NCBI GenBank assembly: GCA_041687095.1
Contig: JAWLCQ010000009.1
Coordinates: 1-57,307, forward strand
Origin: JAWLCQ01 sp041687095
Lineage (GTDB): Bacteria; Planctomycetota; Phycisphaerae; SM23-33
Direction: 5' to 3'
DNA length: 57,307 bases
Under the pieces are notes generated by a model that saw only the letters and a program-made list of their open reading frames with translations, did not search any database and was not told the origin of the DNA. This document shows, in pieces, positions 9,445 to 17,973 of this stretch. Every line of letters starts with the position of its first letter. Positions within the stretch are counted from its first letter, which is position 1. The translations under genes and the position numbers were made by a program.

Positions 9445-9473
9445 TTGACAATGGGTTCCGCGGCATCAAATGA
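9445..9473 (+). promoter_or_regulatory. Possible sigma70-type promoter for topA
   Basis: A perfect -35 box TTGACA (9445-9450) is followed after 17 bases by a weak -10, AAATGA (9468-9473). It lies 82 bases before the topA start in the only spacer upstream of that gene. The poor -10 keeps confidence low. Confidence 0.3.
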
Positions 9474-9555
9474 TGGCTGGTTCGGGACGGAGGGGAACTT
9501 GGGCGCGTGGCGGTGCGTTGGCTCTGATGGCAGTAAATCGGGAACGTGGAGAACT

Positions 9556-12201
9556 ATGGCAAAGGCCTCCGACAAGACGAAACGTGGTTCCGGACCCTCG
9601 AAGAAGGCCGCTCGCTCCACGTCCGCATCCAGCGGCCGTGGGGACGGGGACGGGGCGGCCAAGGGCAAGCACCTCGTCGTCGTCGAGTCGCCCGCCAAGG
9701 CCAAGACCATAAATCGCTACCTGGGAAGCGATTACATCGTCAAAGCCTCCATGGGCCACGTCCGCGACCTGCCCAAGAAGGACATCGGGGTCGACATCGA
9801 GAACGGGTTCGCCCCGACGTACATCCCCGCCCCCAACCGCGCCAAGATCCTCACCGAACTCCGCCAGGCCGCCCGCAACGCCCCCAGCGTCTTCCTGGCG
9901 ACCGACTTGGACCGCGAGGGCGAGGCCATCGCCTGGCACCTCGCCGAAGGCCTCCACATCCCGCCCGAGAAGATCCGCCGCGTGGTCTTCAACGAGATCA
10001 CCCAGTCCGCCATCCGCGAGGCCTTCTCCCATCCCCGCGACATCGACATGGACATGGTCAACGCCCAGCAGGCCCGCCGGATCCTCGACCGCATCGTCGG
10101 GTATCAGGTGTCCCCCCTGCTGTGGCGGAAGGTCGCCACCGGCCTCTCCGCCGGCCGCGTCCAGTCCGTCGCCGTCCGCCTCATCGTCGAGCGCGAGCGC
10201 GAGATCGAAAGCTTCGTCCCCGAGGAGTACTGGCGGATCCGCGCGATCTTCACCACCGAAGCCCCCCCCGCCGCCGAAAAGCTCGGGACCGAATGGGACG
10301 CCTTCCTCGCCCGCAAGGACGCCAAGGGCAACGGGCCCACCGTCCCCCAGCAGCAGGAGTTCCTCGCCGCCCGCAACGCCTTCGAGGCCGAACTCGCCCA
10401 GTTCCGCGGCGAACGCTTCCGCTGCGACACCGAATCCGTCGCCCTCACCGTCGCCCGGGCCCTGGGCGTCGAGGTCGTGGACCTCCAGCGCTCCGAGGAC
10501 CCCAACGCCAAGGGCCCCGCGCAGAACAAGGTCACCGTCGTCGCCCGCGTGCGCCCGACGGGGGGCGAGAAGGCCCGCCCCGACTTCACCGTCACCGCCC
10601 TCAAGCACCGCGAGTCCCGCTCCCGCCCCCCGGGCCCGTTCACGACCGCCGCCCTCCAGCAGGCCGCCAGCGTCTCGCTGTACTACTCCGCCTCGCGGAC
10701 CATGCGCCTCGCCCAGCAGCTCTACGAGGGCGTGGACCTCCCGGGCGAGGGCAGCGTCGGGCTCATCACCTACATGCGTACCGACTCGCGCCACCTGTCG
10801 CGGGACTCCGTCACCGCCGTGCGCGAACTCATCGGCAAGCAGTTCGGGGACGCCTACGTCCCCGAGAAGCCCAACATCTACTCCTCCGGGGAACGCGCCC
10901 AGGAGGCCCACGAGGCCATCCGCCCCTCCGATCCCGCCCGCACGCCCCAGTCCCTCATGGGCGCCCTCAGCGACGACCAGTGGAAGCTCTACAACCTCAT
11001 CTGGAAGCGGTTCGTCGCCTGCCAGATGCCCCCCGCCGTCTGGAACGTCACCGAGGCCGACATCACCGCCGCCACCCCCGACGGCCCGGCCGTCTTTCGC
11101 GCCATCGGCCGCACGCTCAAGTTCGACGGGTTCATGCGGGTTTCGGGCGTGCCCAAGGGCGGGGACCAGTTCCTCCCCGAGCTTCAGCAGGGCCAGACCG
11201 TCTCCCCCATGCGGATCGGCCCCACGCAGCACTTCACCCAGCCCCCGCCCCGCTACACGGAGGCGTCGCTGGTGAAGGCCATGGAGGCCGAGAACATCGG
11301 CCGACCGTCCACCTACGCCTCCATCATCTCGACGATCCAGGACCGCGGGTACGTCGAGCTGCAGGACCGCGCGTTCCGCCCCACGCACATCGGCAGCGTC
11401 GTCACGGACCGCCTGGTGAAGCACTTCCCGCGGGTCTTCGACGTCCGCTTCACCGCCCACATGGAGGACGAACTCGACAAGGTCGAGGACGCCCACGCCA
11501 ACTGGGTCGCCGTCCTCCAGGAGTTCTACGGGCCCTTCAAGGAGAACCTCGACAAGGCCGCCGAGGAAATGGTCCACGCCAAGGCCGAGACCCAGCCCTC
11601 CGCCTACACCTGCACCGAGTGCGGCAAGCCCATGGTCTACCGCTGGTCGCGCAACGGGCGGTACCTCGCCTGCACCGGGTACCCCGAGTGCAAGTCCACC
11701 CACCCCGTCGACGCCAAGGGCAACAAGCTCGTCCCCGAGCAGGTCGACGTCGCCTGCCCCAAGTGCGGGGGGACGATGGTCAAGCGCAAGGGCCGCTTCG
11801 GTCCCTTCCTGAGCTGCACCCGCTACCCCGAGTGCGACGGCGTGCTGAACCTCGACAAGAAGGGCTACGTCAAGCTCCCCAGCGCCCCCGCCCTCGAGGT
11901 GGACCTCCCCTGCCCCAAGTGCGGTGCGAAGCTCTACCTCCGCCGCTCCAAGCGCGGCCCCTGGCTGTCGTGCTCCAAGTACCCCAAATGCCGCGGCCGT
12001 CAGGCGTGGAAGGAACTCCCCGAGGAGCAGCAGGCCCAGCTCGAAAAGCAGCTCGAAGCGCACGAGCACGCCCACCCCACCCCCACGGTGAAGACGCTGG
12101 ACGGAGCCCCCATCAGCGAAACGCACCTCCCCAAGGGCCCCAACGGCAGCGAAGCCCAACCCCCCGACGCCCGCGACGAGGCCCCGCAGGAGCTGGAGTA
12201 G
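9556..12201 (+). CDS. topA: DNA topoisomerase I (type IA) with three C-terminal zinc fingers
   Basis: 881 residues. A low-complexity Lys/Ser/Gly tail (about 1-36) precedes the Toprim domain (HLVVVESPAKAKTI) with its acidic cluster in DLDREGEAIAWHL. The active-site Tyr is about Y406 in GLITYMRTDSR. Three Cys4 fingers begin near residues 686, 734 and 786, each with the CPKCG...CxxYPxC pattern, and a charged tail ends the protein. It relaxes negative supercoils through a 5'-phosphotyrosine link. GTGGAGA sits just before the ATG, which decides the start; an in-frame opening upstream overlaps the previous gene and lacks a ribosome site. A sulfatase fragment begins 11 bases after its stop. Confidence 0.95.
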   Translation: MAKASDKTKRGSGPSKKAARSTSASSGRGDGDGAAKGKHLVVVESPAKAKTINRYLGSDYIVKASMGHVRDLPKKDIGVDIENGFAPTYIPAPNRAKILTELRQAARNAPSVFLATDLDREGEAIAWHLAEGLHIPPEKIRRVVFNEITQSAIREAFSHPRDIDMDMVNAQQARRILDRIVGYQVSPLLWRKVATGLSAGRVQSVAVRLIVEREREIESFVPEEYWRIRAIFTTEAPPAAEKLGTEWDAFLARKDAKGNGPTVPQQQEFLAARNAFEAELAQFRGERFRCDTESVALTVARALGVEVVDLQRSEDPNAKGPAQNKVTVVARVRPTGGEKARPDFTVTALKHRESRSRPPGPFTTAALQQAASVSLYYSASRTMRLAQQLYEGVDLPGEGSVGLITYMRTDSRHLSRDSVTAVRELIGKQFGDAYVPEKPNIYSSGERAQEAHEAIRPSDPARTPQSLMGALSDDQWKLYNLIWKRFVACQMPPAVWNVTEADITAATPDGPAVFRAIGRTLKFDGFMRVSGVPKGGDQFLPELQQGQTVSPMRIGPTQHFTQPPPRYTEASLVKAMEAENIGRPSTYASIISTIQDRGYVELQDRAFRPTHIGSVVTDRLVKHFPRVFDVRFTAHMEDELDKVEDAHANWVAVLQEFYGPFKENLDKAAEEMVHAKAETQPSAYTCTECGKPMVYRWSRNGRYLACTGYPECKSTHPVDAKGNKLVPEQVDVACPKCGGTMVKRKGRFGPFLSCTRYPECDGVLNLDKKGYVKLPSAPALEVDLPCPKCGAKLYLRRSKRGPWLSCSKYPKCRGRQAWKELPEEQQAQLEKQLEAHEHAHPTPTVKTLDGAPISETHLPKGPNGSEAQPPDARDEAPQELE

Positions 12202-12212
12202 GCGGCAAAGAC

Positions 12213-12467
12213 ATGCCGACTCTCCCCGACCGTCCCAACATCATCCTTATCTTCTGCGACGACCTGGGGTATGGCGACCTGGGGTGCTACGGGTCCACCG
12301 TCAACGCCACCCCCGCATCGGGGCAGAGTACGACCTCAGCGACGCCGTGTGGTGAGGGTCAGCAGGTCACTCCCCGGGCGGGACTGCAGGCAGAACGGGC
12401 AGAACGAGAAGCACGTCGTCAGACTCGCCTGCGTCGTAGTCCGCCTGGGACTCGAAGCTCAGGTTAA
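12213..12467 (+). pseudogene. Sulfatase N-terminal fragment
   Basis: The first 34 codons read as a classic sulfatase start (PNIILIFCDDLGYGDLGCYG...), including the paired Asp calcium ligands. Right after the residues NATP near 12318 the similarity stops, and the frame runs into unrelated, antisense-looking sequence to a stop at 12467. The Cys/Ser-x-Pro-x-Arg active site is absent. In another frame, AEYDLSDAVW followed by a stop (about 12324-12356) resembles the C-terminal YDL segment common near sulfatase ends. This suggests an internal deletion that joined head to tail. The downstream part overlaps the minus-strand gene ending at 12367. Confidence 0.7.
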
Positions 12468-13956
12468 CTCCGGTGCAGATGATCGACAGTCCCCCGGGCA
12501 GGACCCGGTATTCGATCGGATCACCCGTGAAGGGATCAAGGGGAATCGTCCGCCTATCTCCCGCATCCGTGGGCAGGCCCCCGCCTCGGGCGTAGAGGTG
12601 CAGGGCGTGCTCCCCGAGCATCCTCTGCGCCTGGAACCTGTACCACTCGTTGGTCTCCTGGTCCCAATCGATCCGGGTAGGACAGAGGGCACCCAGCAGC
12701 GTCCGCGTTGCCAGGGGACGGGAAGCCCGACCTCCCCAATCGCAGGCGCGCAGCACATAGAGGAGCGTACGGAAGTTGTCAGACACGGGCCGTCCAATGG
12801 CAGGGATTGGAGACCGTGCACGCAAACAGCCCCGCAGACTGGGCTGCTCAAGAGCGGGCAACTGGTCGTCGTAAACAGCGTTGAGGGCCGACAGAATATA
12901 GTCATAATCAATGTTATGCTTGGCGTTCCCGTCAGGCGGAATCCCATGATCCACAACGCAGTAGAGGCTCTTGTAGCCGACACCGCGGTACAGGAGCATG
13001 ATGAGCGAGAGGGACTGGAATCGCTCCTCCGTCCCGACCGCCTGCGCGTATGTCACCGTGGAAGGCAGGGCGCGGGTGCGGGCGAGGAGCCCTGCGGCCT
13101 GGGAAGGAGATGGAGGCTGGTGAAGGAGCAGGGCCTGCTCAGCCCGGAAGATGGTGGCCCACATGGTCCAGCTCAGGCGGAGCGTTTCCGTAGACGGGAC
13201 CGTCCCGACCAGGCATGCCAGGCGTTTGCCCGCCAGGATGTCCGCCCATGCGTCGGCGGCGCGACCTTCGCCCACTCGGAGCATTGCGCGGGCTGCAAAC
13301 GCCTCCGCAACGCACCTCAACTCGTCCAGATCCGGTAGGCCCGCGACGCACATCTCCCCGTCCTCGTAGACCAGGCCTCCGTATGGAATGAAGAACGCGT
13401 CGGTGTCTTCGAGGCTGCTCAGCAGGTCCAGTACTCCACCGTTGGCGTCCAACCACGCGGCGAGGTCCGGGATCTCCCTGGGCTGCCAGGGGCGGGCGGC
13501 GCAGGCAGTGAGCTGTTCGTCAATCCGGCGGGACCGAACGCTTTCGTTACCGTTTGGGTCTCGCGTCGCGGCGGCGTAGGCGCTGGGGGAGATGAACCGA
13601 CGCTCGGTCGCTTGTGCACTGTACAGTGCCACCTCTCGCGGTGACCGCTCTCGGTTCCAGGAACCCAGCCCCTCATCCCGCGGCGGCAGAATCGAGAGCA
13701 CTACGTCGGCGGCGTTGCGGCGGGTGCCGGCGGCGGCCCGCTGCAGTTCGTTGAAGGCCCGGACATAATGCACCGAACCGTCAGGCTCGACGGGCCCCAG
13801 AACGTACGTCGTGCTCCTTCCGACGGTGATGTGCTTCGGGTCGCCTCCGTACGCCCACACCATGTACGCCACCACGACACACAGCAGTACCCAGCGCCGC
13901 CATCGGCGATGACGAGAACCGCCTCGCGAAGTAGTAGACAGGACAGGTTCAGGCAC
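12367..13956 (-). CDS. Membrane-anchored protein of unknown function
   Basis: 529 residues from a GTG at 13956. This start is chosen because AAGGAGG lies nine bases upstream and it directly precedes a basic stretch and a single membrane segment (about 21-36, WVLLCVVVAYMVWAYGG). The longer frame to 14190 would overlap the upstream small membrane gene. The body is mainly helical with no motif I can assign; the C-terminus (IPLDPFTGDPIEYRVLPGG) resembles the ends of planctomycete proteins that read out a table-like or prepilin-like structure. It is probably co-transcribed with the frameshifted gene that ends 38 bases upstream. Its 3' end overlaps the sulfatase fragment on the other strand. Confidence 0.6.
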   Translation of the reverse strand: MPEPVLSTTSRGGSRHRRWRRWVLLCVVVAYMVWAYGGDPKHITVGRSTTYVLGPVEPDGSVHYVRAFNELQRAAAGTRRNAADVVLSILPPRDEGLGSWNRERSPREVALYSAQATERRFISPSAYAAATRDPNGNESVRSRRIDEQLTACAARPWQPREIPDLAAWLDANGGVLDLLSSLEDTDAFFIPYGGLVYEDGEMCVAGLPDLDELRCVAEAFAARAMLRVGEGRAADAWADILAGKRLACLVGTVPSTETLRLSWTMWATIFRAEQALLLHQPPSPSQAAGLLARTRALPSTVTYAQAVGTEERFQSLSLIMLLYRGVGYKSLYCVVDHGIPPDGNAKHNIDYDYILSALNAVYDDQLPALEQPSLRGCLRARSPIPAIGRPVSDNFRTLLYVLRACDWGGRASRPLATRTLLGALCPTRIDWDQETNEWYRFQAQRMLGEHALHLYARGGGLPTDAGDRRTIPLDPFTGDPIEYRVLPGGLSIICTGVNLSFESQADYDAGESDDVLLVLPVLPAVPPGE

Positions 13957-13994
13957 GAAGTCCTGCCTCCTTGTTCTGCGTTTCCCAGTGCATC

Positions 13995-14233
13995 TCACCA
14001 CCCCAGCGACGTCCAGTATCCGCGGTAGAACATGAGGGCGACGCAGATCGCCGCCGCGACCGTCGAGGCGATGGCGGCGATGCGTCTCCAGCCCACAGTC
14101 CCGGGATGTCCGAGGGCACGGAGGGACAGCAGCAACGCCAGGGGCGCCACGATGTATTGCTCTCGATCCTGACGCACGTGAACACTGCAAGCCCGGCCAG
14201 GAGCAGGATCGGGATGACGATGGGTGGCTTCAT
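13995..14233 (-). pseudogene. Small membrane protein gene with a frameshift
   Basis: The ATG at 14233 opens a frame with an N-terminal membrane segment (MKPPIVIPILLLAGLAVFTC) that then turns into Arg/Ser/Pro-rich nonsense. A different minus frame, taking over near 14168 at CVR/QDREQY, gives two more hydrophobic segments and ends at 13995. Joined, they make a coherent protein of about 79 residues with three membrane segments. The combined length is one base short of a whole number of codons, which fits a single-base deletion or a sequencing error. It lies just upstream of the GTG-started membrane protein, in an operon-like arrangement. Confidence 0.55.
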
Positions 14234-14331
14234 GCTTTCTCACCTCACGGCGACAGGATACCTCGACTGCCAGAGTATACCCGCGATCCCGGTGTTGCAG
14301 CAGTTCACTTGGCAAGCGGCGAGGGGCACGC

Positions 14332-14889
14332 TCACTCCGCGGGCTGGTCCGCGCCGCCGTCATCGCCGGTGGCGCCCGCGTCGCCGGTGTCGCCAACCGA
14401 CACTGCATTTTGCGGACTCGGGGCATCTGGCGACGGCGGGGACCCTTCCGGCGGGGCGCCCTGCTCGGGGGGGGCCAGGCGTGGCGGGTAGTCCTGTCCC
14501 TCCCGGGCATGCTTCACCAACGAAATCCCGGCATACTGGCAGAGCAGGAACAGCGAGACCAGCAGCCCTGATCGTCCCAGTTTGATCACGAAGCTCCGCG
14601 CGGGGCGGCGGCGCAGGAGCAGGAAGGCGGCGTACGTGATCAGCGGGCTCAAACCCACGAGACAAGCCCCAAGCATTCCCACGCGAGGGTGCACCGGCGG
14701 AGGACCGTGGCACATCCACCCCGTAGCCATGTGCAGATAGGCGAACGTGAGAACGCCTGCGACCAACCACCCGCCCAGCGAACCGAACCGCCGCTCGCCA
14801 CCGTCCGACCCGCCGGAAAGCCCATTGGCCGGGTGCTTTCGCGGCGAGGGGAGGGGAGCATCGTGTCCCGTCCGCGGCCTCTCCTGCAT
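14332..14889 (-). CDS. Three-TM hypothetical membrane protein
   Basis: 185 residues from the ATG at 14889 (an ATG at 14916 would add nine residues). Three hydrophobic segments are clear: WLVAGVLTFAYLHMATGWMC, then a segment around MLGACLVGLSPLITYAAFLL, then SGLLVSLFLLCQYAGISLV. The C-terminal tail is Pro/Asp/Gly-rich and ends in a run of GDTG/GATGDD-like units. The upstream ATG lies inside an interspersed GATGAAC repeat (14911-14935), which is why I prefer the inner start. No family recognised. It belongs to the same minus-strand row of exported or membrane proteins as its neighbours. Confidence 0.55.
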   Translation of the reverse strand: MQERPRTGHDAPLPSPRKHPANGLSGGSDGGERRFGSLGGWLVAGVLTFAYLHMATGWMCHGPPPVHPRVGMLGACLVGLSPLITYAAFLLLRRRPARSFVIKLGRSGLLVSLFLLCQYAGISLVKHAREGQDYPPRLAPPEQGAPPEGSPPSPDAPSPQNAVSVGDTGDAGATGDDGGADQPAE

Positions 14890-14910
14890 CGCTGCTTCTT
14901 CCCGATCCGC

Positions 14911-14935
14911 GTTCATCTGCGTTCATCCCCGCTCA
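14911..14935. repeat. GATGAAC interspersed repeat, single arm
   Basis: Read on the minus strand this is TGAGCGGGGATGAACGCAGA followed by TGAAC, identical to the right arm of the inverted pair at 30670-30898. It covers the alternative start codon of the three-TM protein gene. Confidence 0.8.
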
Positions 14936-14985
14936 TGGCTTTGGAGTGTCCAAAACGCCCGGCCGACAGAAGGCACCCCGCCTCG

Positions 14986-15651
14986 CTACGCCGCCTGGGC
15001 CGCTCGCTTCATGCGGGACGTGGAGACGAACAGGTGCACCAGGGGCACGAAGAAGATCGGCAGCAGGAGCAGGCCCGCCGGTCCGAGGTTGATGTGGAAG
15101 CTCTCGCCTGCCAGGATCGCCCCCAGGGCGATGAGGTAGAACCCGCCCAGTGGGATCAGGTAGATCAGGACGAACAGCAGCGTCGTCGTCCGCCAGCTCT
15201 GGGCGGCCTGCGCCAGCCCGTAGCGTTCGCTGAGCAGCCGCATGGCGACGCAGAACAGGATGGTGGCCACCAGTTCCGCCAGGCCCACCAGCATGAGCAG
15301 GATTCCCAACTCCCCCCGCAGTCCGCCCACCTGCGACAGGAGGGACCCGATCACGCCCACGATGGCCATGATCCTGGCGAAGGTCATGAATCCCCGGTAG
15401 CGTGGGCCGACGTCGAAGCTCGCCAGTTGGAACACGCCGATCGCGATCAGGATCATCCCGATCACGTCGTTGATCAGGTCGAACCCGTTGATGGAGAAGT
15501 CGAAGACCACGATCAACCCGCCCCAGAAGACCATCCGAAGGGGCGTGATGGCGCGGTGGATCTCCGGTTCGGGGACGAAGGCGGGGACAGGCTCCGCAGG
15601 AGGAGGCGCAGGGGGCGTCTCGCCCGGAGGGAAGTAGGAATCGCTGGTCAT
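14986..15651 (-). CDS. Polytopic membrane protein of unknown function
   Basis: 221 residues from ATG at 15651, preceded by GAAAGAG; the frame extends 8 codons to a TTG with no ribosome site. A Pro-rich N-terminal tail of about 35 residues carries repeated PPxP. About five or six membrane segments follow, among them MVFWGGLIVVFDFSI, VIGMILIAIGVFQLA, IMAIVGVIGSLLSQV, GILLMLVGLAELVATILFC and a C-terminal pair. A short basic end (SRMKRAAQAA) closes it. I do not recognise the family; Pro-rich-headed membrane proteins of this size are common in planctomycetes. It lies downstream of the tandem secreted paralogues on the same strand. Confidence 0.65.
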   Translation of the reverse strand: MTSDSYFPPGETPPAPPPAEPVPAFVPEPEIHRAITPLRMVFWGGLIVVFDFSINGFDLINDVIGMILIAIGVFQLASFDVGPRYRGFMTFARIMAIVGVIGSLLSQVGGLRGELGILLMLVGLAELVATILFCVAMRLLSERYGLAQAAQSWRTTTLLFVLIYLIPLGGFYLIALGAILAGESFHINLGPAGLLLLPIFFVPLVHLFVSTSRMKRAAQAA

Positions 15652-15730
15652 GTCCGCTCTTTCATTCTGATCCAAGGGAACTGTAGGGGCTCCAGTAGAG
15701 CGTACGGGGGATGTTGTGTCAAGAACTTGG

Positions 15731-15787
15731 CCGTAGCCCGTAGGGCGTTCGGCCGCCGCAGCGCAGCGAAGGCGCCTGCGCGCGGGA
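15731..15787. repeat. GGCGCCTGCGCGCGGGA repeat, half copy
   Basis: The stretch AGCGAAGGCGCCTGCGCGCG with its upstream TAGGGCGT matches the left arm of the large hairpin at 33790-33893. Only one arm is present here, in the spacer after the secreted paralogue ending at 15811. Confidence 0.6.
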
Positions 15788-15810
15788 GGGATCGACCAAC
15801 GGCGTCATGC

Positions 15811-17892
15811 CTACTCCGCAGTCCGGTCCGTTCCGCCCGCGTCGCTGGCGTCGCCGGCGTCCATTTCCGGCAGGATGGCCGGGGCGTGGAGGTCGCGGTC
15901 CGGGGGGAGGCGGCGGAGGCGGAGGGCGCGGAAGCGGGCGGCCTTGTCCTGCGGGACCTGGTAGACCCGCAGCCACGTGAAGTGGGCGAGGGGCTCGGCG
16001 TCGGTGACGACGAGCAGCGGGCGCTCGGGGTCTTCGACGAACAGCGCCGCCGACGTGTTGCGGACGCGGAGGCAGAAGGGCACGACGGCCACCTCCCCGC
16101 CGGCGGGGGTGCGGGCCTTCTTGCTGTCCTTGCTTCCGCACAGAAGGACCCGCCGCGTGTGGGGCCGGAAGATCAGGCGGTTCTCGGACGCGTGCTTCGC
16201 GGAGGTGTTCCACGACACCGTGACGTACGGTTCCTGCTCGGGAGCGCCCATGGGGATCTCGACGATCCCGCTGAGTTCGAAGTTGCCCGTCACGACCGGC
16301 AGGCGGAGGGCGGCGGGCATGGGGTGGTCGTGGCCCTCGTGCCCGGGGTGGCAGCAGACGGCGAGGAGGGCTCCGTCCCGCAGGCTCCACTTGCCCAGAA
16401 CCTCTCCACTTTCGGAAATGGTGTCGGCGGTGGCGAGGTCCAGTCCCGCGTCGGTGGCGATGGCGTCGACGCGGGCGAGCTGCGCCCGGGCGCGTTGGAG
16501 GAACGCCCCGGCCTGGGGGATGGGCCCCCAGAGCGACGCGAGCTGCTCGACCGCCGGGCGGGCGGCGGCGGGGTCGCACTGCTGCATGGCCGCCTGGAAC
16601 GCCCGCAGTGCGGAGCGGATCGCATCGTTGTCGGCGGGCGTGTCGCTGGTGGTGTACACGCAGAGGTCTTCGAAGTCGGCGGTGGTTCCGCGGACGTGCA
16701 GGGAGGGCGTCACGCTCTCGATCCCCCGCGGACGATAGTGGATGCGGCGAACCGGCACCCCGTCCAGGCGAGCCTCGGAGAGGCGGGGGTCATGCACGAC
16801 CTCCAGCTCGTGCCACGTGTCCGGCTGGATGTAGTTCAGCGGAGACCGGAGGGACTCCCCGTCGACGGTCCCCGAGACGGGGTACAGTTGTCCGGCGGCG
16901 CCGAGGATCCAGCCGAGCAGTCCGGGCGTATCGGGCCGGGCGAGGGTTCGGATCTCGGCGAGGGGGGTCCAGGGCGACACGCCCTCCGGGCCGCCGAGGC
17001 GGACGCGGGAGCGGATGACGACCGGGAAGGGAGCCTCGCTCAGGGGGAAGTACTGGTAGTGCCCCAGATCCGCCCGGATGCCGCGGAGGGCAGGGTGGTA
17101 CTCCACGAGCACGCGGTGGCGGGCGGGGGTCTGCTCGCGGGCGCTCTCGGCGGCGAGGGCGGACTGCTGGGTGTAGAACTCCAGCCACTTGTCGCGCTGC
17201 TCTCCGGGGGGCTCGGACCGGAGGAAGTCGACGATCCGCTGCGGGGGCAGCGACGCGGCGGAGAGGTGGACGAGGCCCTCGAAGGGGTCGTCCCTCAGGG
17301 CGGGGCGGACGCTGCGGAGTTCGGTGGCATGTTCCGTCCAGAGGGCGAGGGCGGCGTTGGGGTCGCGGGCGTTGAGCAGGTAGAGCTGCGCCAGGCGCAC
17401 CGCGGCCGCTCCGCGGGGCGCCTTGGCGGCGTTGGCGGCGGCGAGGGCGGCGGAGAGGTCCTTCTCGGCCTGCTCGCGGTGGCCCTTGCGGAGGGCGATG
17501 ATCGCCATCTCGTGCGGGCACATGCCGTGGCGGTACAGCCCCCCGGGGTAGGTGACGGGGGCTTCCTTCTGGAGGGCGTCCCAGTACTCCTGCGCCCGCT
17601 GGGGATTGGGGCTCTTGCGATACCAGCGGATGAGGATGTAGGCGACGAGCGGGTCGCGACAGCCGTCCTTCCACGCCTGCAGCAGACCGTCGCGGATCCG
17701 AACGTCGTTGGTGTTCCCGGCGTGGAGGGCGATGGCATGGGCGACGGCGTCGCTCCACGGCCCCTGATGACCGTGCGCGCGGTACGCGGCGGCGTGGTCG
17801 TACTCCCCCGCGCGTGCGGCCGGGGTGGCGAAGGCGAGCACGCACACGGACAAGACAAGGCACAGGGCAAGGGTCCATGTCATTCGTGTCAT
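15811..17892 (-). CDS. Exported helical-repeat protein, paralogue A
   Basis: 693 residues. It has a Sec signal peptide (hydrophobic core residues 8-22, cleavage likely after ARA at 28). The first 250 residues look like TPR-type helical repeats (YWDALQKEAPVTYPGGLYRHG, partly). The second half is beta-rich with Trp/Tyr-poor strands resembling a concanavalin-like (LamG-type) module. It ends RRLPPDRDLHAP plus an acidic tail. The neighbouring gene product (710 residues) has the same order, with matching landmarks HGxxGxW, GCRDxxVA, GLYR/GVYRYG, RGTTADF/CGTTADF and RRLPPDxxLHAP, so the two arose by tandem duplication. Substrate or partner is unknown; export to the periplasm or surface is predicted from the signal. 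Confidence 0.7.
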   Translation of the reverse strand: MTRMTWTLALCLVLSVCVLAFATPAARAGEYDHAAAYRAHGHQGPWSDAVAHAIALHAGNTNDVRIRDGLLQAWKDGCRDPLVAYILIRWYRKSPNPQRAQEYWDALQKEAPVTYPGGLYRHGMCPHEMAIIALRKGHREQAEKDLSAALAAANAAKAPRGAAAVRLAQLYLLNARDPNAALALWTEHATELRSVRPALRDDPFEGLVHLSAASLPPQRIVDFLRSEPPGEQRDKWLEFYTQQSALAAESAREQTPARHRVLVEYHPALRGIRADLGHYQYFPLSEAPFPVVIRSRVRLGGPEGVSPWTPLAEIRTLARPDTPGLLGWILGAAGQLYPVSGTVDGESLRSPLNYIQPDTWHELEVVHDPRLSEARLDGVPVRRIHYRPRGIESVTPSLHVRGTTADFEDLCVYTTSDTPADNDAIRSALRAFQAAMQQCDPAAARPAVEQLASLWGPIPQAGAFLQRARAQLARVDAIATDAGLDLATADTISESGEVLGKWSLRDGALLAVCCHPGHEGHDHPMPAALRLPVVTGNFELSGIVEIPMGAPEQEPYVTVSWNTSAKHASENRLIFRPHTRRVLLCGSKDSKKARTPAGGEVAVVPFCLRVRNTSAALFVEDPERPLLVVTDAEPLAHFTWLRVYQVPQDKAARFRALRLRRLPPDRDLHAPAILPEMDAGDASDAGGTDRTAE

Positions 17893-17973
17893 GTTGGCTG
17901 GTCTCCTCTCATATCATCCTCTCTCACGGCCCCGGGACACTGGACCAGGGCGCACCGAAGGTCTCTCACTCTC

